Origin: Chitinophaga sp. sic0106
GTDB taxonomy: Bacteria; Bacteroidota; Bacteroidia; Chitinophagales; Chitinophagaceae
DNA length: 64,000 nucleotides
NCBI RefSeq assembly: GCF_019219075.1
Contig: NZ_JAHUWJ010000022.1
Coordinates: 1 to 64,000 of the forward strand
Direction of reading: 5' to 3'
This document shows positions 18,142-26,517 of this stretch, piece by piece. Numbering within the stretch: the first letter of the stretch is position 1; every line of letters begins with the position of its first letter. The position numbers and the translations under genes are program-made. A model generated the notes under the pieces. That model was not told the origin of the DNA and did no database searches. It worked only from the letters and a program-made list of their open reading frames with translations.

Positions 18142-18849
18142 ATGAAAATATTGGTTACAGCGGCTACCAGCCTGGAAATTAAGCCCTTTCTGCAATACCT
18201 GGAGCAACATAGTCAGCAGGTGTCGGATTACCGGTTCAGATTAACCGGATGCGAAGTAGATGTACTCATTGCCGGCATCGGTATGATGCATACGGCTTTT
18301 AGTCTTGGTAAATACCTTACCCTGCATACCCCGCACGTGGCCATACAAGCCGGTATATGTGGTACCTTCCGGAAGGATTGGCACCTGGGCGCCGTAGTGG
18401 CCGTGGAACGGGAGCACCTGGCCGATCTGGGCGCAGAGGACAATGATCAGTTTAAAGATTTATTTGATATCAGTCTCTGGAAAGAATCCCAGCATCCCTT
18501 TACCGGCACCAGCCTGGTCAATACTTTTCATGCATGGCCGCTCACACAAGACCTGCCAGCAGCCAGCGGCGTATCCGTAAACCGGGTCAGCGGCAGCGCC
18601 CCCACCATCGCCCTCCTGGAAGCTAAATACCAGCCAGACACCGAAAGCATGGAAGGCGCCGCATTTCACTACGCCTGCCTCCAGGAAAACATTCCCTTCT
18701 TACAAATAAGAAGTATATCTAACTACGTGGAAATCAGGGATAAATCCAAATGGCAAATCCCAACAGCTGTCAAAAACCTGAACGATGAACTCGTTCGTAC
18801 CGTTGAACAGCTCTGTGCCCACTACACCACCGCAATAAAAAACTTTTGA
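18142..18849 (+). CDS. Futalosine hydrolase (MqnB)
   Basis: MqnB splits hypoxanthine from futalosine in the alternative (futalosine) menaquinone pathway. The 235-residue sequence has the nucleoside phosphorylase-like fold: MKILVTAATSLEIKPF at the start, GIGMMHTAFSLGKYL, QAGICGTF, ESMEGAAFHYAC (about 172-183) and QIRSISNYVEIRD. It is followed one base later by mqnD, so the two are translationally close and almost certainly one operon. A TACTTTTA sequence at 18130-18137 may be its -7 element, which would leave only a few leader bases. Confidence 0.93.
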   Translation: MKILVTAATSLEIKPFLQYLEQHSQQVSDYRFRLTGCEVDVLIAGIGMMHTAFSLGKYLTLHTPHVAIQAGICGTFRKDWHLGAVVAVEREHLADLGAEDNDQFKDLFDISLWKESQHPFTGTSLVNTFHAWPLTQDLPAASGVSVNRVSGSAPTIALLEAKYQPDTESMEGAAFHYACLQENIPFLQIRSISNYVEIRDKSKWQIPTAVKNLNDELVRTVEQLCAHYTTAIKNF

Positions 18850-18850
18850 T

Positions 18851-19639
18851 ATGAACTTAACGCTCGGATTTTCACCCTGCCCGAATGATACCTTCATCTT
18901 CGACGCACTGGTGAATAACAAGATCAACACGGACGGCTTTAGCTTTGACACCCACCTCGAAGACGTGGAAACGCTCAATAACTGGGCTATTCAGGGTAAA
19001 CTGGATGTTACCAAACTCTCCTTTGCCGTATACCTGAAAGTAAGGGATCAATATGATCTGCTCAACAGCGGCAGCGCCCTGGGTCGCGGATGCGGACCAC
19101 TCCTCATCTCCAAAGAACCCATGACGCTGGAAGACGTAAAAAATAAAACCATCGCCATCCCAGGCGAAAACACTACCGCTAACCTCCTCTTCTCCATCGC
19201 TTTCCCGGAAGCTAAAAACAAAAAGATCATGGTGTTTTCTGAAATCGAAAACGCTGTACTGAACGGAGAAGCTGATGCCGGCGTGATCATCCATGAAAAC
19301 CGCTTTACCTACCAGCTGAAAGGCCTCAAAAAGGTAATGGACATGGGTGAATACTGGGAACAAACGACGGGCAATCCCATCCCGCTCGGTGGCATCTTCA
19401 TAAAAAAAGATATTGCACCCGAAAAACGTGCTGAACTGGATCAGCTTATTCACCAAAGCCTACAGCACGCCTACAGTGAATATCCGGTACTCTCCGACTA
19501 TGTAAAATCACACGCACAGGAAATGGACGAGCAGGTGATGCGCCAGCATATCGACCTGTATGTAAATCAGTTCAGCCTGGATTTGGGAGAAGAAGGGCAT
19601 AGGGCAGTGGATGCCTTGATGGCTGCCGCCAGGAGATAA
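18851..19639 (+). CDS. 1,4-Dihydroxy-6-naphthoate synthase (MqnD)
   Basis: MqnD converts cyclic de-hypoxanthine futalosine to 1,4-dihydroxy-6-naphthoate, a later step than MqnB in the futalosine menaquinone route. The 262-residue protein begins MNLTLGFSPCPNDTFIFDAL, a family signature, and has the periplasmic-binding-protein-like fold with NTTANLLFSIA and DAGVIIHENRFTY. mqnA, mqnC and mqnE are not in the window. Its 3' end faces the photolyase gene across a pair of long overlapping hairpins. Confidence 0.94.
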   Translation: MNLTLGFSPCPNDTFIFDALVNNKINTDGFSFDTHLEDVETLNNWAIQGKLDVTKLSFAVYLKVRDQYDLLNSGSALGRGCGPLLISKEPMTLEDVKNKTIAIPGENTTANLLFSIAFPEAKNKKIMVFSEIENAVLNGEADAGVIIHENRFTYQLKGLKKVMDMGEYWEQTTGNPIPLGGIFIKKDIAPEKRAELDQLIHQSLQHAYSEYPVLSDYVKSHAQEMDEQVMRQHIDLYVNQFSLDLGEEGHRAVDALMAAARR

Positions 19640-19648
19640 CCTCCGTTT

Positions 19649-19721
19649 CAATACTGGTCCGTCACCTGCGGTGACGGACCAGTATTGAACATCGGGCCCG
19701 AACGGCCCGATGTTCAATACT
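19649..19721. terminator. Two overlapping long hairpins between convergent genes
   Basis: The first hairpin is a perfect 17-bp stem (19649-19665 with 19671-19687, loop CTGCG). The second is an 18-bp stem (19681-19698 with 19704-19721, loop CGAAC). They share 19681-19687 (AGTATTG), so only one can form in full at a time. There is no clear T tract on either side, so termination may rely on the stems alone or they may be mRNA 3'-end stabilisers. Confidence 0.7.
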
Positions 19722-19723
19722 AA

Positions 19724-21028
19724 TTACTTCAATGCTTTGGCATACACCTCCAGCACCCGCTTCCTCGCCATCTCATGTGATACCATCGGCTTCACATAAT
19801 TAAAGCTGTCAAACTCAGGCACCCACTTCCGTATATACTTTAATTCCTTGTCAAATTTCTGCGTTTGCAACGTGGGATTAAACACCCTGAAATAAGGTGC
19901 TGCATCGCAGCCGGAACCAGCTGCCCACTGCCAGCCACCATTATTGGCCGCCAGATCGTAATCCAGCAACTTAGCCGCAAAATAGGCCTCTCCCCATCGC
20001 CAGTCTATCAGCAGGTGCTTGGTCAGGAAACTGGCAGTAATCATGCGTACACGGTTATGCATATAGCCGGTGGCATTCAGCTCCCGCATTCCTGCATCTA
20101 CAATCGGATAACCCGTTTGCCCCTCACACCAGCGCCGAAACTCTGCTTCATTATTTCTCCATGGAATCTTATCATAATCCTTTTTAAAGGAATGCCCTAC
20201 TACATGCGGAAAATGCCAGAGAATCATCTGGTAAAATTCTCTCCACACCAACTCATTTACATACGTAGCGTTCAACGCCAGTGCGTCTTTCATGAGCCTG
20301 CGAATGCTCACCGTACCAAACCGCAGGTGTAAACCCATCCTGGAAGTGCCTTCCAGCGCAGGAAAATCACGGGTTTGATCGTAGTGTGACACAATAGCTT
20401 CATTCAACTCCGGGGATGGCAATTCAATAGCAGTTTTTTCGAAGCCGATAGATGCCAGGGAAGGAATAGCAGTAGCAGCAGCTTTAAACAAGTGCGACAT
20501 ATAACGCCGTACAGGATAGGGTTTCAGGTGAAAAGGCGTCAGTACCTGCTGCCATTTTTTACTGTAAGGTGTAAATATCGTATAGGGCTCACCGTTATCT
20601 TTCAGGACTTCATTTTTTTCTAAAATTACCTGATCCTTGAACGTAAGCAAACCGATGCCTTCCAGCGCCAGTTGCTTTGCAATAGCGGCATCCCGCTGCC
20701 GCGCATACGGCTCATAATCATGATTGGTATATACTGCCCCAATCGTGTACTTGCCGGTCCAGTAACGAAAAGCCGCTTCTGGCGTGCCGGTAAACACTTC
20801 CATATTGGCACCGTAATTACGCAGCTGGTGTTGTAGCTCCATCAATGTCTGGTGAATGAAAGTCACCCGTGCATCGGTCTTATCTTCCAGATCCCGGAGG
20901 ATATTGGTATCAAAAATAAACACCGGCAATACCGGCCGGTCCGACTTCAAAGCATGATACAATGCGGCGTTATCGTCCAACCTCAGATCGCGGCGGAACC
21001 AGCATAAATTCACAACAGGAGCTGCCAT
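19724..21028 (-). CDS. Deoxyribodipyrimidine photolyase
   Basis: A 434-residue class I CPD photolyase. It uses light and FADH- to split pyrimidine dimers. The N-terminal antenna-binding domain starts VVNLCWFRRDLRLDDN. The C-terminal FAD domain has GYPIVDAGMRELNATGYMHN, LLIDWRWGE and NNGGWQWAAGSGCDAAPYF, with Trp residues in the positions of the electron-transfer triad. The last motif is typical of CPD photolyases rather than signalling cryptochromes. Its ATG directly follows the stop codon of the aminotransferase gene, with no spacer, so the two are co-translated from one mRNA. Confidence 0.93.
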   Translation of the reverse strand: MAAPVVNLCWFRRDLRLDDNAALYHALKSDRPVLPVFIFDTNILRDLEDKTDARVTFIHQTLMELQHQLRNYGANMEVFTGTPEAAFRYWTGKYTIGAVYTNHDYEPYARQRDAAIAKQLALEGIGLLTFKDQVILEKNEVLKDNGEPYTIFTPYSKKWQQVLTPFHLKPYPVRRYMSHLFKAAATAIPSLASIGFEKTAIELPSPELNEAIVSHYDQTRDFPALEGTSRMGLHLRFGTVSIRRLMKDALALNATYVNELVWREFYQMILWHFPHVVGHSFKKDYDKIPWRNNEAEFRRWCEGQTGYPIVDAGMRELNATGYMHNRVRMITASFLTKHLLIDWRWGEAYFAAKLLDYDLAANNGGWQWAAGSGCDAAPYFRVFNPTLQTQKFDKELKYIRKWVPEFDSFNYVKPMVSHEMARKRVLEVYAKALK

Positions 21029-21868
21029 TTAAAAAATATTTTCGTGGAGGAGTTCATGTAAAACTGCAGCGGTGGCGTTGCCATAGCTGCTGTCCCTGAA
21101 AGTGCCTACCCAACGGATGCCATAGATCGCATTGGTCAGAAATATTTCATCGGCATTTTCCAGGTCTTCAATTTCAAGTGGCTTTTCCTGGAATCGATAA
21201 GGGAGATCGGCCTGCAATAAGTACTTCCGCATCACCCCACATACGGGGCCTTCCGTCAACGGTGGCGTAAATATCTCCTTACCTTTTACTATAAACACAT
21301 TAGCGATGGTACTGTCCGCAATACGGCCATACGGATTCTGGAGAATAGCCTCATTCAAACGGTGCTGACGTGCATACATAGCCGCCATTACATACGGTAA
21401 ACAGTTGTTGGATTTAATCGAAGAAAGCTTGTCGGCACTCTTCTTTACATCCGGAAAAATATCGGTCACCAGGCCAGCTTCATTCAATTCCAGCACTGTT
21501 TTGGGGAGCTCCCATGCCTGTATTACGTAGTTGGGAAGATTATTCACCGGATCATACAACCCACCATCCGAACGAAATACGGCAAAGCGCACACGTGCAA
21601 GATCGTCGTATTTATTCCTGGCACATAATTCCAGAATAGATTCTATGAAAAATGTTTTGGTAAAGGAAGGGGGAATATCAAAATGCAACAGGTGCAGACT
21701 GGCCATGAGTCGTTCATAGTGGAGATCAGCCAGCAGCACAGTTCCCTGGTGGACCTTGAGCGTTTCAAAAAAACCGTCACCATATCTGAATGAACGGTTG
21801 TCTGCTGTAAAAATAGGCTCTCCCGCAGGTATAAATTTGCCGTTATAACAAAGGAATCCAACTTGCAC
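21029..21868 (-). CDS. Class IV aminotransferase (PabC/IlvE/Dat family)
   Basis: A PLP enzyme of fold type IV: branched-chain aminotransferase, D-amino-acid transaminase or aminodeoxychorismate lyase. Seen are NRSFRYGDGFFET near the N-terminus, the likely PLP lysine in LSSIKSNNCLPYV, and ADSTIANVFIV. Substrate cannot be assigned; aminodeoxychorismate lyase is a frequent call for such genes. I place the start at GTG 21868 (VQVGFLCYNGKFIPAG, 279 residues). An in-frame TTG at 21970 would add 34 unlike residues and lies inside a promoter-like palindrome. The gene abuts the photolyase with no gap. Confidence 0.8.
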   Translation of the reverse strand: MQVGFLCYNGKFIPAGEPIFTADNRSFRYGDGFFETLKVHQGTVLLADLHYERLMASLHLLHFDIPPSFTKTFFIESILELCARNKYDDLARVRFAVFRSDGGLYDPVNNLPNYVIQAWELPKTVLELNEAGLVTDIFPDVKKSADKLSSIKSNNCLPYVMAAMYARQHRLNEAILQNPYGRIADSTIANVFIVKGKEIFTPPLTEGPVCGVMRKYLLQADLPYRFQEKPLEIEDLENADEIFLTNAIYGIRWVGTFRDSSYGNATAAVLHELLHENIF

Positions 21869-21922
21869 TTCGATGACTTTTAGCAAGTTGTAAGTTACCC
21901 AATAATTTCCGATTAAGATAAG

Positions 21923-21986
21923 TTGAGATGCAGCATTTTTGTTAAAGATAATGTCTGCTTTTTGTAACAAAACGGCTGCATCTCAA
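21923..21986 (-). promoter_or_regulatory. Promoter enclosed by a long palindrome
   Basis: TTGAGATGCAGC (21923-21934) and GCTGCATCTCAA (21975-21986) are perfect 12-bp inverted arms. Between them, on the minus strand, lie TTTG (21968-21971) and TATCTTTA (21943-21950, one base off the -7 consensus) 17 nt apart. The arms therefore flank the core promoter of the aminotransferase-photolyase operon. This suggests a dimeric regulator site or a looped operator; an RNA hairpin is less likely because the arm nearer the -33 would lie upstream of the start. Confidence 0.45.
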
Positions 21987-22041
21987 CAAAAAATTATTTA
22001 CGTTGTAATCCGCCAAAACGAACGCCAGTAAAGTAAACTAC

Positions 22042-22698
22042 TTATATCTTCATTTCAGGCACCTCGCCATTTATCACCAGGCGACCTGCAGTCTTTGCTT
22101 TAATTTCTTCTGTACTCACGCCCGGCGCTCTCTCCAGCAGGAGGAAGCCATCAGGTGTTACTTCGAGTACAGCCAGCTCAGTAACAATTTTTCTTACACA
22201 GCTGACCCCAGTAAGTGGCAGTGTACAGGCAGGCAGCAATTTGCTTTCGCCTTTAGGATTGGTATGCATCATAGCCACAATAATATTGCGGGCAGAGGCT
22301 ACCAGGTCCATAGCACCACCCATGCCTTTCACCATTTTACCGGGAATTTTCCAGTTAGCGATATCGCCTTTATCAGAAACCTCCATGGCGCCCAGTACGG
22401 TAAGGTCTACCTTCCCGGCACGGATCATCCCGAAGCTTTCCGCTGAGTCGAAGAAGCTGCCTCCAGGCAATACGGTAACTGTTTCTTTACCGGCATTGAT
22501 GAGGTCTGCGTCTATTTCTTCTTCAGTAGGATAAGGGCCCATGCCCAGCATGCCGTTTTCAGACTGCAGCATGATGCTGATACCCGACGGCACATAATTG
22601 GAAACAAGTGTGGGTATACCGATGCCTAAGTTCACATACATACCGTCCTGCAGTTCCTGTGCAATTCTTTTGGCGATGCCATATTTATCAAGCGCCAT
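22042..22698 (-). CDS. 3-oxoacid CoA-transferase subunit B
   Basis: Beta subunit (218 residues) of succinyl-CoA:3-ketoacid CoA-transferase, which moves CoA between succinate and acetoacetate. The catalytic glutamate lies in the SENGMLGMG motif (about residue 46). Gly-rich NLGIGIPTLV and GGAMDLV are also typical. It follows scoA with 3 nt between the frames and ends the long minus-strand gene run. Confidence 0.93.
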   Translation of the reverse strand: MALDKYGIAKRIAQELQDGMYVNLGIGIPTLVSNYVPSGISIMLQSENGMLGMGPYPTEEEIDADLINAGKETVTVLPGGSFFDSAESFGMIRAGKVDLTVLGAMEVSDKGDIANWKIPGKMVKGMGGAMDLVASARNIIVAMMHTNPKGESKLLPACTLPLTGVSCVRKIVTELAVLEVTPDGFLLLERAPGVSTEEIKAKTAGRLVINGEVPEMKI

Positions 22699-22701
22699 AG
22701 T

Positions 22702-23394
22702 TTAGATTTTTACCGTTTTACGTTCAATCCTTTTTTCATAATTACTTCCCTGGAAAATACGATGCACGTAAATTCCCGGAACATGGATCTGGTCCGGGTC
22801 CAGCTCTCCGGGCTGCACCAGGTGCTCTACCTCTACGATAGTCACGTTCCCGGCCTTCGCCATTGGTACACTGTAATTACGGGTGGTTTTGCGGAAAACG
22901 AGGTTGCCCATCGTATCACCTTTCCAGGCTTTAACGATGGAAAAATCTGCGTGCAGGGCCATTTCCATCAGGTAGTGCTTCCCGTCGAATACGCGTACTT
23001 CTTTACCTTCCGCGATCTCGGTGCCATAGCCGGCAGGGGTAAAAAAGGCGGGGATGCCCATGCCTGCCATCTGGATGCGCGTTGCCAGGGTTCCCTGCGG
23101 AATCAGGTCCACCTCCAGCTCTCCGGCCAGCAACTGCCTTTCAAATTCCGCATTTTCGCCCACGTAGGACGACATCATTTTACGGATCTGGCGGGTTTTC
23201 AATAACAGTCCCAGTCCAAAATCATCCACACCGGCGTTGTTGGATATACAGGTAAGATCTTTAATACCTTTTCGCACCAGTGCAGCAATACTGTTTTCAG
23301 GAATACCACATAAACCAAACCCTCCCAGCATCAGCACGGCTCCATCTCCTATGTCGCGTATGGCCTCGTCTGCATTTGCGAATACTTTGTTCAT
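22702..23394 (-). CDS. 3-oxoacid CoA-transferase subunit A
   Basis: Alpha subunit (230 residues) of the CoA-transferase whose beta subunit follows 3 nt later. The CoA-binding GGFGLCGIPEN (about 23-33) and FFTPAGYGTEIAEGKE motifs are clear. The two subunits form the active enzyme in ketone-body or butanoate metabolism. It starts 17 nt after the DUF4296 gene, so it is probably read from the same transcript. Confidence 0.93.
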   Translation of the reverse strand: MNKVFANADEAIRDIGDGAVLMLGGFGLCGIPENSIAALVRKGIKDLTCISNNAGVDDFGLGLLLKTRQIRKMMSSYVGENAEFERQLLAGELEVDLIPQGTLATRIQMAGMGIPAFFTPAGYGTEIAEGKEVRVFDGKHYLMEMALHADFSIVKAWKGDTMGNLVFRKTTRNYSVPMAKAGNVTIVEVEHLVQPGELDPDQIHVPGIYVHRIFQGSNYEKRIERKTVKI

Positions 23395-23411
23395 GTTTTG
23401 GTGTTTTTCTT

Positions 23412-23897
23412 TTATTTCTGACGTTTGATAAATGGCTTGGTGGTATCGCTGTTGGCCGATAACAGGATGGCCTTTTCGGCATTCGGGAAAATGGTGCGCA
23501 GGCGGTAGGCCACCGGGGCCGACAGCTCGCCCATGTCCGGGGCTTTATTTTTTCTTTCGGTGAGATTGGCAGTCACCTGGTTCAGTACTGCCGTGAGTTT
23601 ATCCGGATGCTGCTCGTACCAGGTATAGCTGTTATAAAAATCTTTCACAGATACCTGGTGCAGGTCCAGTACCTGTTTTGAGTAGACTTTAATTTTTTCC
23701 TGACGTAAGGAATCGTAGCTCCCCGGATTGTTATTCATCACCAGGTTATTGCCATACGCTTCCGCGATGGTCAGGTCCGCAAGGACGGCACTCATTTCTT
23801 CCTGCTTCATGATATTCCCGGGGATACGGTCTTTATCGCCGCAGGCGAACAATACTACCAGGAATGCGACTACACTGAGTTTCTTAATATAATGCAT
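23412..23897 (-). CDS. DUF4296-domain lipoprotein
   Basis: A 161-residue lipoprotein of the Bacteroidota-specific DUF4296 family. The signal ends in VLFACG with lipidated Cys19. The domain starts IPGNIMKQEEMSAVLADLTIAEAYG and continues as helices with YNSYTWYEQHPDKL. The family has no established function that I know of. It stands between DUF4835 (73 nt upstream) and scoA (17 nt downstream). Confidence 0.82.
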   Translation of the reverse strand: MHYIKKLSVVAFLVVLFACGDKDRIPGNIMKQEEMSAVLADLTIAEAYGNNLVMNNNPGSYDSLRQEKIKVYSKQVLDLHQVSVKDFYNSYTWYEQHPDKLTAVLNQVTANLTERKNKAPDMGELSAPVAYRLRTIFPNAEKAILLSANSDTTKPFIKRQK

Positions 23898-23969
23898 GTT
23901 AATGGCTGCGTTGTAGAAAGCGTAAAGCTATCAACATTTGCTGATAAAATAATATAGGCGGCAGCAGTG

Positions 23970-24884
23970 CTATCGCATCTGCTGGTATTTAGCGGCGTTA
24001 GGGATATCCATTTTTGCCAGCATTTCTGCGGCCCGGGATTTTTCCTGTGGCATGGCTTTGGAAAAGATCTTCAGCAATTCCTCTCCTTTGGCGGAATAGA
24101 AGGTTTGCATGAGCATGGAATTAGGTACATCCTGATAGATAGCGTATAGCAGGTTAATGCAGTTCATGATGGCACCGCGGCCAGTATTTACGTCATCGTA
24201 CATGAGATCAAGCCCCATACGGTGGTACTGGTACATCACATCATGGAAGTTATTGAACTTCACGTTGAGCAGGTTATCGGTAAGCCAGTAGCGGTTACGC
24301 TGACTTTCAAAGGCTTTCCATCCCGATACATCTTTACCGTCAGGTGCATTGTTGACTACGTTCTGGGCTTTTTTGAAGAAAGCGTCGCCTCCTCTGGGGG
24401 AGAAGGAGTCAGCATCCATTCCCAGCATCACATAGGCATAGTACGCGAAGATGGCGGTCAGGTTTGCTGCCAGCGGGTCGCTTCCGGCTACGCGGTTATC
24501 GTTGAATTCCATGGGTTGGAATTCCGTGTAGCGAAACAGCACGTTGTTATCCTGGATATTGAGCAGGCTGGTCACGTAGCTGGCGTTGTATACCGGGCGG
24601 GTGGCCTGGATGGTAAGGGTGCCGCGATAGATGTCGGAGCTTACCACACCGGTGAGGTTCAGCATGATATTGCATTCGATGCGTTCAGCCGGGGAATAGG
24701 CATCGCTGGCCCAGTGGCGGTTGTTGATAAACTCTTTGAGGGAGTTTTGCAGGGTGGTAAAAATCTTTTTATCCACACCGGTCAGTTGAGTGGCCACCAC
24801 GGTTACGTTGGCGCGGAACTCCTGGGCGCTGGCAAACAGGGTTGCGCTGCATAGGAGGAGGATTACGGAAAAGCGTTTAAGCAT
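23970..24884 (-). CDS. DUF4835 family exported protein
   Basis: A 304-residue exported protein of the DUF4835 family. It has a signal peptide MLKRFSVILLLCSATLFASAQ and a mature part opening EFRANVTVVATQLTGVDKK, with RIECNIMLNLT and NQRNRYWLTDNLLN. The family is restricted to Bacteroidota and commonly follows coaBC; its role is unknown. I prefer the ATG at 24884, which overlaps the coaBC stop by 8 nt, over an in-frame TTG at 24896. The overlap implies translational coupling to coaBC. Confidence 0.85.
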   Translation of the reverse strand: MLKRFSVILLLCSATLFASAQEFRANVTVVATQLTGVDKKIFTTLQNSLKEFINNRHWASDAYSPAERIECNIMLNLTGVVSSDIYRGTLTIQATRPVYNASYVTSLLNIQDNNVLFRYTEFQPMEFNDNRVAGSDPLAANLTAIFAYYAYVMLGMDADSFSPRGGDAFFKKAQNVVNNAPDGKDVSGWKAFESQRNRYWLTDNLLNVKFNNFHDVMYQYHRMGLDLMYDDVNTGRGAIMNCINLLYAIYQDVPNSMLMQTFYSAKGEELLKIFSKAMPQEKSRAAEMLAKMDIPNAAKYQQMR

Positions 24885-26097
24885 TTTGTAGTTCAATTAT
24901 AGCTGAAACAATGTCCTGGGCTACCTCTTGCTTCGATTTCAGGGGCAAACTTTTTTCGCGGCCTTTGCGGTCGAAGAGGGTTACCTTATTCGTATCATAA
25001 TTAAAACCTGCGCCTGGGTCGGCCAGGGAGTTCATCACGATCATATCGAGGTGTTTTTCCCTTAGCTTTTTGAGGGCATATTCTTTTTCGTTATTTGTTT
25101 CCAGGGAGAAGCCAACGAGCATTTGCTGCGGCCCTTTGTTATTACCCAGGGTACGCAGGATATCGTGCGTTTTTTCCAGCGGGATATTAAGCTGTTCTTC
25201 TCCTTTCTTGATTTTTTTGTCTGCCACTTGTGCCGGGCGGTAGTCGGCTACGGCGGCGGCGGCCACTACCAGGTCTGACAGTGGGTATGCGGCGATAACA
25301 GCGTGGAACATTTCTTCGGCGGACTGCACCCGGATAATTTCTACGCTGCTGTGGTTGGTGCTGAGGTGGGTGGGTCCGAGGATCAGTTTCACCTGGGCGC
25401 CGGCATCGGCGAGGGCTTCGGCGATGGCGATACCCATTTTACCGCTGGAGTGGTTGCTGATGTAGCGTACCGGATCGATATGCTCGATGGTAGGGCCGGC
25501 GGTAACTACGGCCAGTTTACCGGCGAGTGGCTTAGGGCTGCCGGACTTGCTGAAATGGCGGCGGAGGAAAACGAGGATTTCTTCCGGTTCGGCCATTCTG
25601 CCTTCTCCTACGAGGCCGGAGGCGAGTTCGCCGTTGGCTACCGGGATCAGGATATTTTTATAAGAGATGAGTTTTTCGATGTTATTGCGGGTGGCCGGAT
25701 GGTGCCACATGTCTTCGTCCATAGCGGGTGCAAATATTACCGGGCAGGTGGCCGATAGGTAGGTGGCGAGGAGGAGGTTATCGCAAAGGCCATTGGCCAT
25801 TTTGGCGATGGTATTGGCCGATGCGGGGGCGATGAGCATGACATCCGCCCATCTGCCGAGGGCTACGTGGTTATTCCAGCTGTCGTGGTCACTGATTTGC
25901 AGGGGCACTTCATTTTTGGAGAGGGTGGCGAGGGTGAGTGGCGTAATGAAGCCGGCGGCTGCCGGGGTCATGACAACTTTAACCTGCGCTCCTTCTTTTA
26001 CGAGGAGCCGTACGATGGTAGCGGCCTTATAGGCGGCAATACTACCGGACACGCCGAGCAGTATTTTTTTGCCGTGTAATATTTTAGTAGTGTCCAT
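24877..26097 (-). CDS. Bifunctional CoaBC (phosphopantothenate-cysteine ligase / PPC decarboxylase)
   Basis: This 406-residue fusion makes 4'-phosphopantetheine for coenzyme A. The N-terminal flavoprotein decarboxylase half (1-190) has GSIAAYKAATIVRLL and PAMDEDMW, with the catalytic His in the segment HDSWNNHVALG. The C-terminal ligase half (about 195-406) has VTAGPTIEHIDPVRYISN and SSGKMG. It belongs to the bamD-rpoZ-coaBC run and overlaps the DUF4835 start. Confidence 0.95.
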   Translation of the reverse strand: MDTTKILHGKKILLGVSGSIAAYKAATIVRLLVKEGAQVKVVMTPAAAGFITPLTLATLSKNEVPLQISDHDSWNNHVALGRWADVMLIAPASANTIAKMANGLCDNLLLATYLSATCPVIFAPAMDEDMWHHPATRNNIEKLISYKNILIPVANGELASGLVGEGRMAEPEEILVFLRRHFSKSGSPKPLAGKLAVVTAGPTIEHIDPVRYISNHSSGKMGIAIAEALADAGAQVKLILGPTHLSTNHSSVEIIRVQSAEEMFHAVIAAYPLSDLVVAAAAVADYRPAQVADKKIKKGEEQLNIPLEKTHDILRTLGNNKGPQQMLVGFSLETNNEKEYALKKLREKHLDMIVMNSLADPGAGFNYDTNKVTLFDRKGREKSLPLKSKQEVAQDIVSAIIELQNA

Positions 26098-26175
26098 GGA
26101 CGTGTATAAAACGAAAAAGCGGCAGAAAAATATCTGCCGCCATGAAATTAATATTTTTATTTATTCCCGTAACGA

Positions 26176-26517
26176 TTAGCTGAACAGGTCATCATCGTTT
26201 TTACGGAAATAGATTTTATTATCCAGAAATTCGTGAGTAGCCTGGATCGCTGGGTTAGCCAGTCTTTCGTAAAAGCGGCTGATTTCGATCTGCTCTTTGT
26301 TTTCGTGTACTTCTTCGAGGTTGTCTGTATGACTGGCAAACTCTTCCAGTTTGGAATGGAGCTCCTCTTTCACGGAAATATTGATCTGATTGGCGCGTTT
26401 TGCGATCACGGCAATAGATTCATATAAATTCCCAGTTCTGTTCTTAATATCGGTAGTATTTCTGGTTTCTACCCATGGATTAAGGCTACTGGTTAGACTT
26501 CGCTTTATTTTGCTCAT
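26176..26517 (-). CDS. RNA polymerase omega / Rpb6-family subunit
   Basis: A 113-residue protein in the usual Bacteroidota omega-subunit position between bamD and coaBC. The core motif TGNLYESIAVIAKRANQI is typical of the Rpb6/omega family, where it helps fold beta-prime and holds the polymerase together. The acidic, charged C-terminal half (EELHSKLEEFASHTDN) also fits. Its first 32 nt overlap the end of bamD in another frame, which suggests coupling. Confidence 0.85.
   Translation of the reverse strand: MSKIKRSLTSSLNPWVETRNTTDIKNRTGNLYESIAVIAKRANQINISVKEELHSKLEEFASHTDNLEEVHENKEQIEISRFYERLANPAIQATHEFLDNKIYFRKNDDDLFS

Noticed and set aside
21869..21970. N-terminal extension of the class IV aminotransferase
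   Set aside because: Would need a TTG inside the palindrome and promoter, and the added residues do not resemble the family N-terminus.
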